From contig CAOJLW010000041.1 in the NCBI GenBank assembly GCA_948438565.1, positions 1 through 12,477 of the forward strand: DNA of 12,477 nt, written 5' to 3'. Made by a program: the position numbers and the translations under genes. This stretch comes from an uncultured Lachnospiraceae bacterium. Lineage in GTDB: Bacteria; Bacillota; Clostridia; Lachnospirales; Lachnospiraceae. A model generated the notes under the pieces. That model was given only the letters and a program-made list of their open reading frames with translations. It searched no databases and was not told the DNA's origin. Position 1 is the first letter of the stretch; the number at the start of each line of letters is the position of its first letter. Positions 1 to 6,063 of this stretch are shown in pieces.

Positions 1-949
1 AGGAAGCATAACCATATTCTGTTGCGAGCGCTTCCGCCTCCTGATCGTACTCCTTGTCCGTAATCGTAAGACCCTCTTTTTCGGCGATCGCCTGGGATAC
101 CAGAACTTCATTGACGAGGCTAATCGTCACTTCTTCCAAATCCTCCCCTTCCATAAACTCCGACATGAACTCCTCAAACTCCATGCCAAACATTTCCGCA
201 TATGCCTGATAACTGTCTACCGTATCCTGATAACAGGCCTCGTATAACGACTCCGGATATCCGTTGATCGTCGCATTATCCACTGCAAGCTGCAATGCAT
301 CCGTCCCGGCCGATTCGGCGGCTTCCGCCTGCGCCGATGTAATCAGTTCACCGCGTAAAGCCTCCTCGTATTCCGCCGTCGTCTTATATTCCGTCGCTTC
401 TGCAACAAACGCATCGTTATATTCCGGTTGATTGATCTCGCTGACAGTATTAACCGTTACCTGAAACTCCGCTTCCTGGCCGGCCAGCTCTTCATCATAA
501 TCCTCTGAAAACACCACTTTAAACGTAGCGGTTTCACCGACCTTCTTGCCAACCAGATTCTGATCAAATTCCGCTAACATCTCTTCATTTCCCAATGTCA
601 GCTCATAGTCCTCTGCGCTTCCTCCGTCAAATTCTTTTCCGTCTATTGTCCCAGTAAAATCAATATTCAAATAGTCGCCGTTTTCCGCTCCACGATCTGT
701 GACTTCGATATAGTCCGTTTTCTCGTCCAGCAAATCTTCAATGGCTATCTGGATATCATCCTCGGTTACTGTAGGAACCGGATACTGTACGGCAAGGCCT
801 TTGTAATCCCCCAATGTCACATAATCATTGACGTCATAGTCAAAAAATGCGGAAGAGCCGTTCGTATCCTTGCCCCCGTCTCCGCATCCTGCAGATAACA
901 GCATCCCTATGCCCAGCGCTATAGCTGCCAGGTATATTCTTTTCTTCAT
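1..949 (-). CDS. Trigger-factor-like FKBP-type peptidyl-prolyl isomerase lipoprotein (C-terminus cut by window edge)
   Basis: The frame opens at 947-949 (ATG) behind a strong TAAGGAGGA site and stays open to base 1, giving 316 complete codons; the C-terminus lies outside the window. Residues 1-22 form a lipoprotein signal (KKR, a hydrophobic stretch, then LLSAGC), so Cys22 is the likely lipidated residue and the protein should sit on the outer face of the membrane. Roughly residues 85-175 match the trigger-factor FKBP domain, with GDYLNIDFTGTIDGKEFDGG and an LAGQEAEFQVTV strand. An acidic helical region follows, like the trigger-factor or SurA-type chaperone domain. The ribosome-binding N-terminal domain of true trigger factor is replaced by the lipoprotein signal. 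I infer a folding catalyst for secreted proteins, analogous in role to PrsA. It is divergent from the cotJ operon. Confidence 0.85.
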   Translation of the reverse strand, partial: MKKRIYLAAIALGIGMLLSAGCGDGGKDTNGSSAFFDYDVNDYVTLGDYKGLAVQYPVPTVTEDDIQIAIEDLLDEKTDYIEVTDRGAENGDYLNIDFTGTIDGKEFDGGSAEDYELTLGNEEMLAEFDQNLVGKKVGETATFKVVFSEDYDEELAGQEAEFQVTVNTVSEINQPEYNDAFVAEATEYKTTAEYEEALRGELITSAQAEAAESAGTDALQLAVDNATINGYPESLYEACYQDTVDSYQAYAEMFGMEFEEFMSEFMEGEDLEEVTISLVNEVLVSQAIAEKEGLTITDKEYDQEAEALATEYGYAS

Positions 950-990
950 AAGTATTCCTCCTTAATTCCCTACTCTGCTATTCCATAGGC

Positions 991-1020
991 ATAATAACAT
1001 ACTTGTGATTCGAAAATCAA
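991..1020 (-). promoter_or_regulatory. Putative sigma-A promoter of the PPIase lipoprotein gene
   Basis: Read on the minus strand, TTGATT (1015-1020) and TATTAT (991-996) are separated by 18 bases. The predicted leader to the ATG is about 35-40 bases and carries the ribosome binding site. Confidence 0.5.
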
Positions 1021-1082
1021 TGGCTTTTTTATGGTTTCGTGTTCTTCTTCCTATATACCGAGAATATAATATAGTTTTGCAG

Positions 1083-1111
1083 TCACTTTCTGGAACAAAA
1101 TGCATACGTTA
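1083..1111 (+). promoter_or_regulatory. Putative mother-cell (sigma-E/sigma-K) promoter of cotJABC
   Basis: CATACGTTA (1103-1111) fits the sigma-K -10 consensus CATAnnnTA, and an AC lies 16 bases upstream (1085-1086), as sigma-K promoters prefer. The same bases differ by one position from the sigma-E -10 consensus CATACAnT, with TCACTTT (1083-1089) as a poor sigma-E -35 box at a 13-base spacing. cotJ of Bacillus subtilis is a sigma-E operon, so I call this a mother-cell promoter without choosing the factor. Confidence 0.5.
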
Positions 1112-1139
1112 GAATTATAAAAGAAAAAGGAGTGTATCT

Positions 1140-1364
1140 ATGAATACTTGCGGTCAGGCAAAATATGGAAGAAACGCTTACCCTTCCCAAACGCCATGCC
1201 AGCGCAACGATTGGCCCGGCAGAGAATTTGCCCTTGCTATGGCATATGTTCCCATACAGCGCCTTCATGGACTCTATGAATTAGAAGAAGGTCTGGCATA
1301 TGGGACGATTTTCCCGGAACTCAATAAACCGTTTATGGGTTGGAGAGGGGGGCGTCCGTGTTGA
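1140..1364 (+). CDS. cotJA: Spore coat associated protein CotJA
   Basis: This 74-residue protein carries the CotJA signature: LAMAYVPIQRLHGLYELEEGLAYGTIFPELNKPFMGW at residues 32-68 contains the family's AxAYVP, LYE, LxxGTIFPEL and PF elements. In Bacillus the cotJ operon products are made in the mother cell under sigma-E and deposited in the spore coat, and CotJA is needed there for assembly of CotJC. The start at 1140 follows an AAGGAG site (about 1127-1132). The N-terminus is rich in Cys, Asn and Gly and is not conserved. The stop codon (1362-1364) overlaps the start region of cotJB, which suggests translational coupling. Length is normal for the family. Confidence 0.9.
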   Translation: MNTCGQAKYGRNAYPSQTPCQRNDWPGREFALAMAYVPIQRLHGLYELEEGLAYGTIFPELNKPFMGWRGGRPC

Positions 1365-1624
1365 GACAGAATATGAATAAAAATCAGCTCCTCCAATGGA
1401 TCAATGAAGTCAGCTTTGCCGTTACGGAAATGACGCTTTATCTGGATACCCATCCGGATGATGCCGAAGCGCTCTCTTACTTTAACCATTTCAATCAGGA
1501 AAGGCAAAAAGCTCTGCGCCTCTATTCCTCTACGTACGCCCCGCTCACGTTGGATACGGCACAGGAAGAAAACTGCTGGCGCTGGGCAACAGAACCTTGG
1601 CCTTGGGAAGGAGGGCATTGCTAA
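1358..1624 (+). CDS. cotJB: Spore coat protein CotJB
   Basis: The product is 88 residues from a GTG at 1358. It has the CotJB pattern: LLQWINEVSFAVTEMTLYLD, then THPDDAEALSYFNHF, a basic helix, YAPLTLD and a tryptophan/proline-rich end (WRWATEPWPWEGG). CotJB is a small coat component made with CotJA and CotJC; its biochemical role is not known to me. The start is uncertain. A GGAGAGGGGGG purine run at 1342-1352 points to GTG 1358 or TTG 1361 (the latter overlaps the cotJA stop as TTGA). ATG 1373 is a third option that would begin MNKNQLLQ. The stop at 1622-1624 abuts the cotJC start directly. Confidence 0.87.
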   Translation: MLRQNMNKNQLLQWINEVSFAVTEMTLYLDTHPDDAEALSYFNHFNQERQKALRLYSSTYAPLTLDTAQEENCWRWATEPWPWEGGHC

Positions 1625-2047
1625 ATGTGGAATTATGAAAAACGTTTGGAATATCCGGTAAACATCAAAGAAACCAATCCCAAAATCGCTAAATTTATTA
1701 TGAGCCAGTACGGCGGGCCCGACGGGGAAATCTCCGCCAGCTTACGCTACCTTTCCCAACGCTATGCCATGCCTTACCGGGAAGTCATGGGGATACTGAC
1801 CGATATCGGCACAGAAGAAATGGCGCATTTTGAAATGGTTGCAACCATCGTACACCAGCTTACACGCAATCTGACTCCGGAGGAAATCAAAGAATCCGGT
1901 TTTGGCGAATACTACATCGACCATACCTTAGGCATCTGGCCGCAGGCAGCCGGAGGCATTCCGCAAAACGCCTGTGAATTTCAGGTAAAAGGGGATCCCA
2001 TCACAGATATTATGGAAGATATGGCAGCAGATGGCGCGATAGTGTAA
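1625..2047 (+). CDS. cotJC: Spore coat protein CotJC, manganese-catalase-like, N-terminal 135 codons interrupted by insertion
   Basis: The ORF has 140 codons, but only the first 135 are cotJC. The sequence follows the ferritin-like manganese-catalase/CotJC family (MWNYEKRLEYPV, QYGGPDGEISASLRYL, DIGTEEMAHFEM) up to EDMAA, where the family continues with EQKAR. Here the frame runs into foreign DNA (DGAIV, then stop). Predicted Mn ligands Glu35, Glu65 and His68 are present; those of the second half, Glu136 and His169, are absent from this piece. The missing part is found further along: codons 136-176 at 7668-7787 and codons 177-203 at 9319-9403, both in frame when joined. The fragment alone is not expected to bind a di-manganese centre. 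ATG follows the cotJB stop without a gap. Confidence 0.9.
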   Translation: MWNYEKRLEYPVNIKETNPKIAKFIMSQYGGPDGEISASLRYLSQRYAMPYREVMGILTDIGTEEMAHFEMVATIVHQLTRNLTPEEIKESGFGEYYIDHTLGIWPQAAGGIPQNACEFQVKGDPITDIMEDMAADGAIV

Positions 2048-2049
2048 AG
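2012..2049 (+). other. attL-like junction of the serine-recombinase element inside cotJC
   Basis: CotJC coding sequence stops matching the family after GCAGCAGA (2024-2031). The bases that follow, GGCGCGATAGTGTAAAG (2033-2049), form one arm of a dyad whose other arm, CCTTACAACATCGCACC, lies at 7648-7664 at the far end of the element (13 of 17 positions complementary). The shared core is CAGA (2028-2031 and 7664-7667). The dyad centre puts the crossover at the GA dinucleotide 2030-2031, the first two bases of the Glu136 codon. Confidence 0.75.
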
Positions 2050-2154
2050 ACAATCACTATATTATAGAAAAAACTCGCGTTTCAGAATTTGAAGCGGCAT
2101 CATCCCAAACTCCTATTTACCATTGAAAACGGACAGCGTTTCCCAATACACTGA

Positions 2155-2400
2155 TTATTCTGCGCAAAATGGCTGTTCCATCAACTTTTCCATAATTTCA
2201 GCCGGATTTTTCGATGTTTCTTTCACGCACACCCCAAGGATGACGTCCATACTGGCCGTATGGCATTCGTCACAGACATAATGCCCGTTGACGCATCTGG
2301 CTTTCGTTTTTCCCTGCTTGTGGCATATCGCGCATTCCAAAAACTCATTGGTATCCAAATATACCAAAGGCTCTTTACAGATCAAACATTCTTCGTTCAT
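2155..2400 (-). CDS. Short cysteine-rich zinc-ribbon protein, resembles the N-terminus of DUF5714 proteins
   Basis: From ATG 2398-2400 the protein has 81 residues; an AAGGAA site lies about 10 bases upstream. Cysteine pairs Cys5/Cys8, Cys23/Cys26, Cys36 with His40, and Cys43/Cys46 suggest one or two zinc sites. From memory, the pattern CLIC-EPL-YL, then CAICHK, RCVNGHYVCDECH and SKNPxEIxxKxMxxPF matches the start of DUF5714 proteins. Those are clearly longer (about 200 residues or more) and continue past PF with a histidine-containing segment. Here the frame ends four codons after the PF motif, close to the left end of the element, so it is probably a 3'-truncated gene. It lies 50 bases downstream of vanTr on the same strand. 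Function unknown. Confidence 0.6.
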   Translation of the reverse strand: MNEECLICKEPLVYLDTNEFLECAICHKQGKTKARCVNGHYVCDECHTASMDVILGVCVKETSKNPAEIMEKLMEQPFCAE

Positions 2401-2450
2401 AACACGCCTATTCCTTTCCTCCGTCAAAGGACGCCGCTTTCCAAACGCCA

Positions 2451-3587
2451 TTACGCACACGGCAAAGGCACTTCTAAAACCCTCTCTAAACGGCTGCCCA
2501 AACGACTTAAAATTTCATTGGATATGGTATCCGCGCAATCCGCGACGTCACTGGCAAAAATTTCCCGTTCTCTGCTGCTTCCAATCAACACCACTTCGTC
2601 TCCGGCTGAAATACGGGGAAACCCTGTCACATCAATTAAAAGCTGATCCATACAAATCCGGCCAATCATAGGCGCATGACATCCGTTGACCAACACGCGC
2701 CCTTTATTGGACAATTCCCTCGGAATCCCGTCCGCATATCCAATCGAAACGGCTGCAATCTGCATCTCGTCCGACGCCGTAAAGGTCAGTCCATAGCCAA
2801 TGGATTCACCCGTATGCAGCGGCTTTACGCATTCCACCCTGGATTTTAGGGACAACACAGGCTTTAGACAAGGCGTGACAACCGTTTGATGCCGCGGCAG
2901 GCTGTACGCTCCATAAAGCGCAATCCCGATCCGGGCATAGTCAAATTGCAGACCCGGATAATTCAATACGCCATAACTGCCCTGCATATGGGTTTTAAAA
3001 CCAAAAATCCCGTTCCTATGCAAAGCGTCCACCACTGCATGAAAGCTGGCGATCTGTTGAAGCGTATAATCCCGTTCCGTATCCACTACGCCGTCCGAAA
3101 CGCATAGATGAGAAAAAACGCCTGTAATATTCAGATTTTTAAATTCCCATATTTTTAAGATCCGATCCAGACGATCGCTCCGTTCTCCCAGCCGGTGCAT
3201 TCCCGTGTCAATCCCCACATGAACCTCCAGCATCGCGCCAAAATCATGTAACTGCCTGGCATATGCCAAATCAATTACCGTCTGCGTCAAACGATACCGT
3301 ACCAACTCCGCAAACTGACGCGGAGACGTATAGCCTAAAACTAATATCCGTCCGGTAATTCCGGCATTCCGCAATTCCACCGCCTCGCTGACAGAAGCTA
3401 CGCAAAAATCCGTAATCCCCATCTCTTCTAACGCCTGTCCGATAATCACTGCGCCATGCCCATACGCGTTGGCCTTAATGGCAGGCATCAACATACACTG
3501 CGCTGGCAGCAAACTTTGAAACTGTTTTACATTATGAGCCAGATTTTCTAAATTGAGTTCAATCCACGCCCGCCCTTTCTGGTACAT
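2451..3587 (-). CDS. vanTr: Serine/alanine racemase, catalytic half of VanT (VanTr)
   Basis: This PLP-dependent fold-III racemase has 378 residues. Lys38 (AIKANAYGHG) is the PLP lysine; Tyr265 (GESIGYG) is the second catalytic base, with the same number as in Geobacillus alanine racemase. RIGIALYG, SIGYADG and GRICMDQ are all present. At the position of alanine racemase Tyr354 there is Asn357 (TISNEI); VanT-type serine racemases carry Asn there, so production of D-serine for the neighbouring ligase is likely. The start chosen is 3587 because GGAGGGGCGGAT precedes it; an ATG at 3605 lies upstream of that site. The first 29 bases overlap the end of vanTm in another frame, so translation is probably coupled. 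An ordinary housekeeping alanine racemase is the alternative, but the context argues against it. Confidence 0.88.
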   Translation of the reverse strand: MYQKGRAWIELNLENLAHNVKQFQSLLPAQCMLMPAIKANAYGHGAVIIGQALEEMGITDFCVASVSEAVELRNAGITGRILVLGYTSPRQFAELVRYRLTQTVIDLAYARQLHDFGAMLEVHVGIDTGMHRLGERSDRLDRILKIWEFKNLNITGVFSHLCVSDGVVDTERDYTLQQIASFHAVVDALHRNGIFGFKTHMQGSYGVLNYPGLQFDYARIGIALYGAYSLPRHQTVVTPCLKPVLSLKSRVECVKPLHTGESIGYGLTFTASDEMQIAAVSIGYADGIPRELSNKGRVLVNGCHAPMIGRICMDQLLIDVTGFPRISAGDEVVLIGSSREREIFASDVADCADTISNEILSRLGSRLERVLEVPLPCA

Positions 3588-4587
3588 ATCCGCCCCTCCT
3601 TCCAAAAACTACCTGTATCAGCCATACGGCCAGTATCGATATTGCGCAAACCGCCAAATAATGCACAAACGTATGCTCAATCAGCAATTTGGTCAGATTG
3701 GCCTTTTTTGCAATAACACGCAGTCCAATAATAACCGCCGGATGTATGATATAAAGCAGCATAGAGCTATTCCTGACCCAAGCCGGCGCTTTGCCCGGAA
3801 TATACAACAAAATTTGAAACACAAAATACATCGTAGGAGCCAAAAACAGATACATACAGTTATGCTTCTGTAAATGCATATGATAAGACACATACCCTTC
3901 CGCAAGCATACAACACACTGAAACACCAGCTCCCCAATAACTAAACTGCCGGGAACACCGGAACTTAGGCATTGCTAACATCATGCCCATCAACAGAAAA
4001 ATCGGTGCAAAAAAAATGCCGTTCCTGGTCTGCCCGATCGTTTTTTCCATGCTGTCATATAGAGTTTTCAGCGCGGGAACGCCTCGAATCAAGCCATAGT
4101 AGCTGTCCCCCAGTAAAGCAATCAGATAGGCCGGTATGGCAAACGCCAGCGCGGGCAAAACCGACTTTCGCACCAAAAGCACGAGCAACAGGCAGCCGGT
4201 TAGAACCGCCGGAAAATACCAAAGATGATAAAACGTCCCGTCAAAAAAGAATTTTTTAAAAAACTCACCGACACTCCGCGGCAATTTTCCAGCATACCAG
4301 GAAACCGGCACATACAAAAGCGTCGCAACGACATAAACAGAAAAGTTCTTTACAAAAAATTTTTGAAAGGAACGCCTCTTTTCCTCCTTGTGAAACACAT
4401 AGGGAGACAAGACAAAATACCCTGTCGTCATAAAAAAAAACGGAACGGCAATCCTCCCCAGACAATAGGTAAACATAAAGTCCGCACCTTTACTCCAGAC
4501 GGCAAACGGCGCCACATGGATCGCAACGACAAGCAAAGCCGCAATCATACGGAAATAATCAATTCCGGCATAATTTCTTTTATTCAT
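3559..4587 (-). CDS. vanTm: Acyltransferase-3-like membrane protein, membrane half of VanT (VanTm)
   Basis: The protein has 342 residues with about ten hydrophobic segments. It opens with YAGIDYFRMIAALLVVAIHV, the acyltransferase-3 signature (R..A...V...H, His24). In VanC, VanE and VanG clusters this domain is fused to the racemase as VanT and is thought to handle uptake of L-serine. Here the racemase is a separate ORF in the +1 frame, overlapping by 29 bases, as in the vanTm/vanTr pair of the vanL cluster. ATG 4587 is preferred over 4608 because GGAGGG lies six bases upstream of it. The gap to the vanG-like stop is 32 bases, so the three genes should form one operon. The hydrophilic tail (RRGGYVPERAGVD) is translated from the racemase start region and is not a family motif. 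Confidence 0.82.
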   Translation of the reverse strand: MNKRNYAGIDYFRMIAALLVVAIHVAPFAVWSKGADFMFTYCLGRIAVPFFFMTTGYFVLSPYVFHKEEKRRSFQKFFVKNFSVYVVATLLYVPVSWYAGKLPRSVGEFFKKFFFDGTFYHLWYFPAVLTGCLLLVLLVRKSVLPALAFAIPAYLIALLGDSYYGLIRGVPALKTLYDSMEKTIGQTRNGIFFAPIFLLMGMMLAMPKFRCSRQFSYWGAGVSVCCMLAEGYVSYHMHLQKHNCMYLFLAPTMYFVFQILLYIPGKAPAWVRNSSMLLYIIHPAVIIGLRVIAKKANLTKLLIEHTFVHYLAVCAISILAVWLIQVVFGRRGGYVPERAGVD

Positions 4588-4619
4588 CCAATTCCCTCCA
4601 CAAGCCATGAGCGGCGCCG

Positions 4620-5693
4620 CTACACTTCCATATCCATCAACCGGCCAATCACTTCTTCAAAAGACATACCGGCGGCCTTTAGCATATTCGGATAACGGCT
4701 ATGAGACGTAAACCCGGGAATCGTATTGACTTCATTAAAATAGATTTCTCCATCCGGCGTCAAAAACATATCCACCCTGGCAAAGCCGGAGCACCCTAAT
4801 AAACGATAAATCCTGACTGCCGTCTCCTTTATCTTCTTTGCCTGTTCACTCGAAATTCGCGCAGGCACATGGATTTTGGACGTTTTTAACGTATATTTTT
4901 CTGTGTAGTCAAAAAAACCTTCTGACAATTCAATTTCATCCACTTCCCCGACTAACAGCTCCTTCGTTCCAAGCACAGCGCAACCGACTTCAAAGCCGTC
5001 CACCATCTGTTCCAAAAGCGCCGTAGAATCATGTTCCAACGCCGTATGAACAGCCGCCAGAAGCTGTTCTGCTTTTAAAACCTTCGTAATGCCAAACGAC
5101 GAGCCGGAACGCACGGGTTTCACAAACAGCGGATACCCCAGTCGCTGCGCTTTCAAAAACAGCTCCTCCTCAGAAAAATCTTCCTGCACTGCCACTGACT
5201 CGGGTACCCGAATGCCGCACCCTCCAACGATACGGTGCGCCAAATCCTTGTCCATACACAAAGCGCTGGCCAACAGGCCGCACCCAATCACCGGAACCCC
5301 CATCAAGTCTAAAATGCCCTGTATCGTACCGTCCTCCCCGTTTTTGCCATGCAGGACTGGCAAAGCCGCGTCCAAAGAAACGGTCTGTAAATCCGTCTGA
5401 TCCAAATAACAAAATCCATGCACCGTCCGATCCACTGACGGAAATACTGGCGTGCAATCCTCTTTTGTCTGCCAACGCCCCTCCTTGATCCGCTCGACGT
5501 CCCCATGATACCAAAACCACTGTCCGCTCTTTCTGTCAATCCCGATCAGAATCGGAGTATAGCGCTCCATATCAATCCCCTTGATCACGGAGTACGCTGA
5601 CTGCAATGAAACTTCATATTCTGTAGAACAGCCGCCAAAAAACACGGCGACTGTTTTTTTTATGCCTTGAATCGTCCCTTTTAATTCTTTCAT
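4620..5693 (-). CDS. vanG: D-alanine-D-serine ligase, VanG type
   Basis: This ATP-grasp ligase of 357 residues joins D-Ala to D-Ser in the cytoplasm, giving D-Ala-D-Ser ended precursors that bind vancomycin less well. Visible motifs are GGCSTEYEVSLQSA (20-33), HGKNGEDGTIQG (115-126), VKPVRSGSSFGITK (191-204), the omega-loop EKYT (265-268), CSGFARVD (301-308) and NEVNTIPGFTSHSRYPNM (320-337). The EKY-type loop, where D-Ala-D-Lac ligases differ, and the overall wording closely match VanG. It is not the housekeeping Ddl, because it heads an operon with vanTm-vanTr. AAAGGAAC precedes the ATG. vanXY (D,D-peptidase) and vanRS are not in the window, so any resistance would depend on genes elsewhere. 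Substrate choice is inferred. Confidence 0.88.
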   Translation of the reverse strand: MKELKGTIQGIKKTVAVFFGGCSTEYEVSLQSAYSVIKGIDMERYTPILIGIDRKSGQWFWYHGDVERIKEGRWQTKEDCTPVFPSVDRTVHGFCYLDQTDLQTVSLDAALPVLHGKNGEDGTIQGILDLMGVPVIGCGLLASALCMDKDLAHRIVGGCGIRVPESVAVQEDFSEEELFLKAQRLGYPLFVKPVRSGSSFGITKVLKAEQLLAAVHTALEHDSTALLEQMVDGFEVGCAVLGTKELLVGEVDEIELSEGFFDYTEKYTLKTSKIHVPARISSEQAKKIKETAVRIYRLLGCSGFARVDMFLTPDGEIYFNEVNTIPGFTSHSRYPNMLKAAGMSFEEVIGRLMDMEV

Positions 5694-5767
5694 GTTCCTT
5701 TGACCTCCATATCTTCCTCTGCCGTACCATCACTGCCTATACTTTCTGTCCGGCAATATCGAGATAC

Positions 5768-5796
5768 ATTATATACGACTCGTCTGATAATAACAA
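5768..5796 (-). promoter_or_regulatory. Sigma-A-like promoter of the vanG-vanTm-vanTr operon
   Basis: On the minus strand TTGTTA (5791-5796) and TATAAT (5768-5773) are 17 bases apart, giving a leader of about 65 bases before the vanG-like ATG. I see no clear VanR-type operator, so expression may be constitutive. Confidence 0.6.
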
Positions 5797-5841
5797 CGAA
5801 GGGAGTATTAAGAATTATTGAAGAAATGTTAAGATAATATA

Positions 5842-5871
5842 TCATAATCTGAAAACCTTTTTACATACATT
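5842..5871 (+). promoter_or_regulatory. Putative sigma-E promoter of the small ORF-recombinase operon
   Basis: CATACATT (5864-5871) is an exact fit to the sigma-E -10 consensus CATACAnT, and TCATAAT (5842-5848), 15 bases upstream, resembles the sigma-E -35 box. The predicted transcript starts about 20 bases before the small ORF. An overlapping sigma-A pair, TTGAAG (5818-5823) with TATCAT (5840-5845) and a 16-base spacer, is a weaker alternative. Confidence 0.5.
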
Positions 5872-5898
5872 ATCCTATAACAAAAAAGGGGTGATTTT

Positions 5899-6063
5899 AT
5901 GAACGCCAAACCAGAAAATCCCACGGTCTGTCAGAGTATGTTTAAAAACGGAACAAACTCCACGACCAAAACAGAATTTACAAACGCCTATATCCGGCTC
6001 ATTCATCAATTGGAAAAAAACAAATGCCATTCTCCGCTATCCTGCGGAAATCGAAAGCCATGA
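5899..6063 (+). CDS. 54-residue protein of unknown function, translationally coupled to the recombinase
   Basis: The ORF starts at ATG 5899 behind AAAGGGGTGATTTT and ends TGA 6061-6063, overlapping the recombinase ATG as ATGA. The product is small, basic and polar, with two parts: a Thr/Asn/Lys-rich N-terminus and a likely helix (FTNAYIRLIHQLEKNK, residues 29-44), then a Cys-containing basic tail. I do not recognise a family. Small basic proteins encoded beside large serine recombinases often act as recombination directionality factors; SprB of the SPbeta element is of similar size and works with SprA during sporulation. That role is a guess from position, size and coupling. The ATG, ribosome binding site and coupling make it likely to be a real gene. 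Confidence 0.65.
   Translation: MNAKPENPTVCQSMFKNGTNSTTKTEFTNAYIRLIHQLEKNKCHSPLSCGNRKP

Noticed and set aside
1340..1624. cotJB start at TTG 1340
   Set aside because: It lies before the purine-rich ribosome binding site and would extend the protein into cotJA; GTG 1358 or TTG 1361 fits the site better.
2041..2152. Inverted repeat AGTGTA/TACACT (2041-2046 and 2147-2152) as an IS end near the cotJC break
   Set aside because: Only six bases match, and the serine-recombinase boundary explains the break better.
5871..5886. TATAAC at 5875 as a sigma-A -10 box for the recombinase operon
   Set aside because: No suitable -35 box lies 16-18 bases upstream, and it would place the start about on the ribosome binding site.
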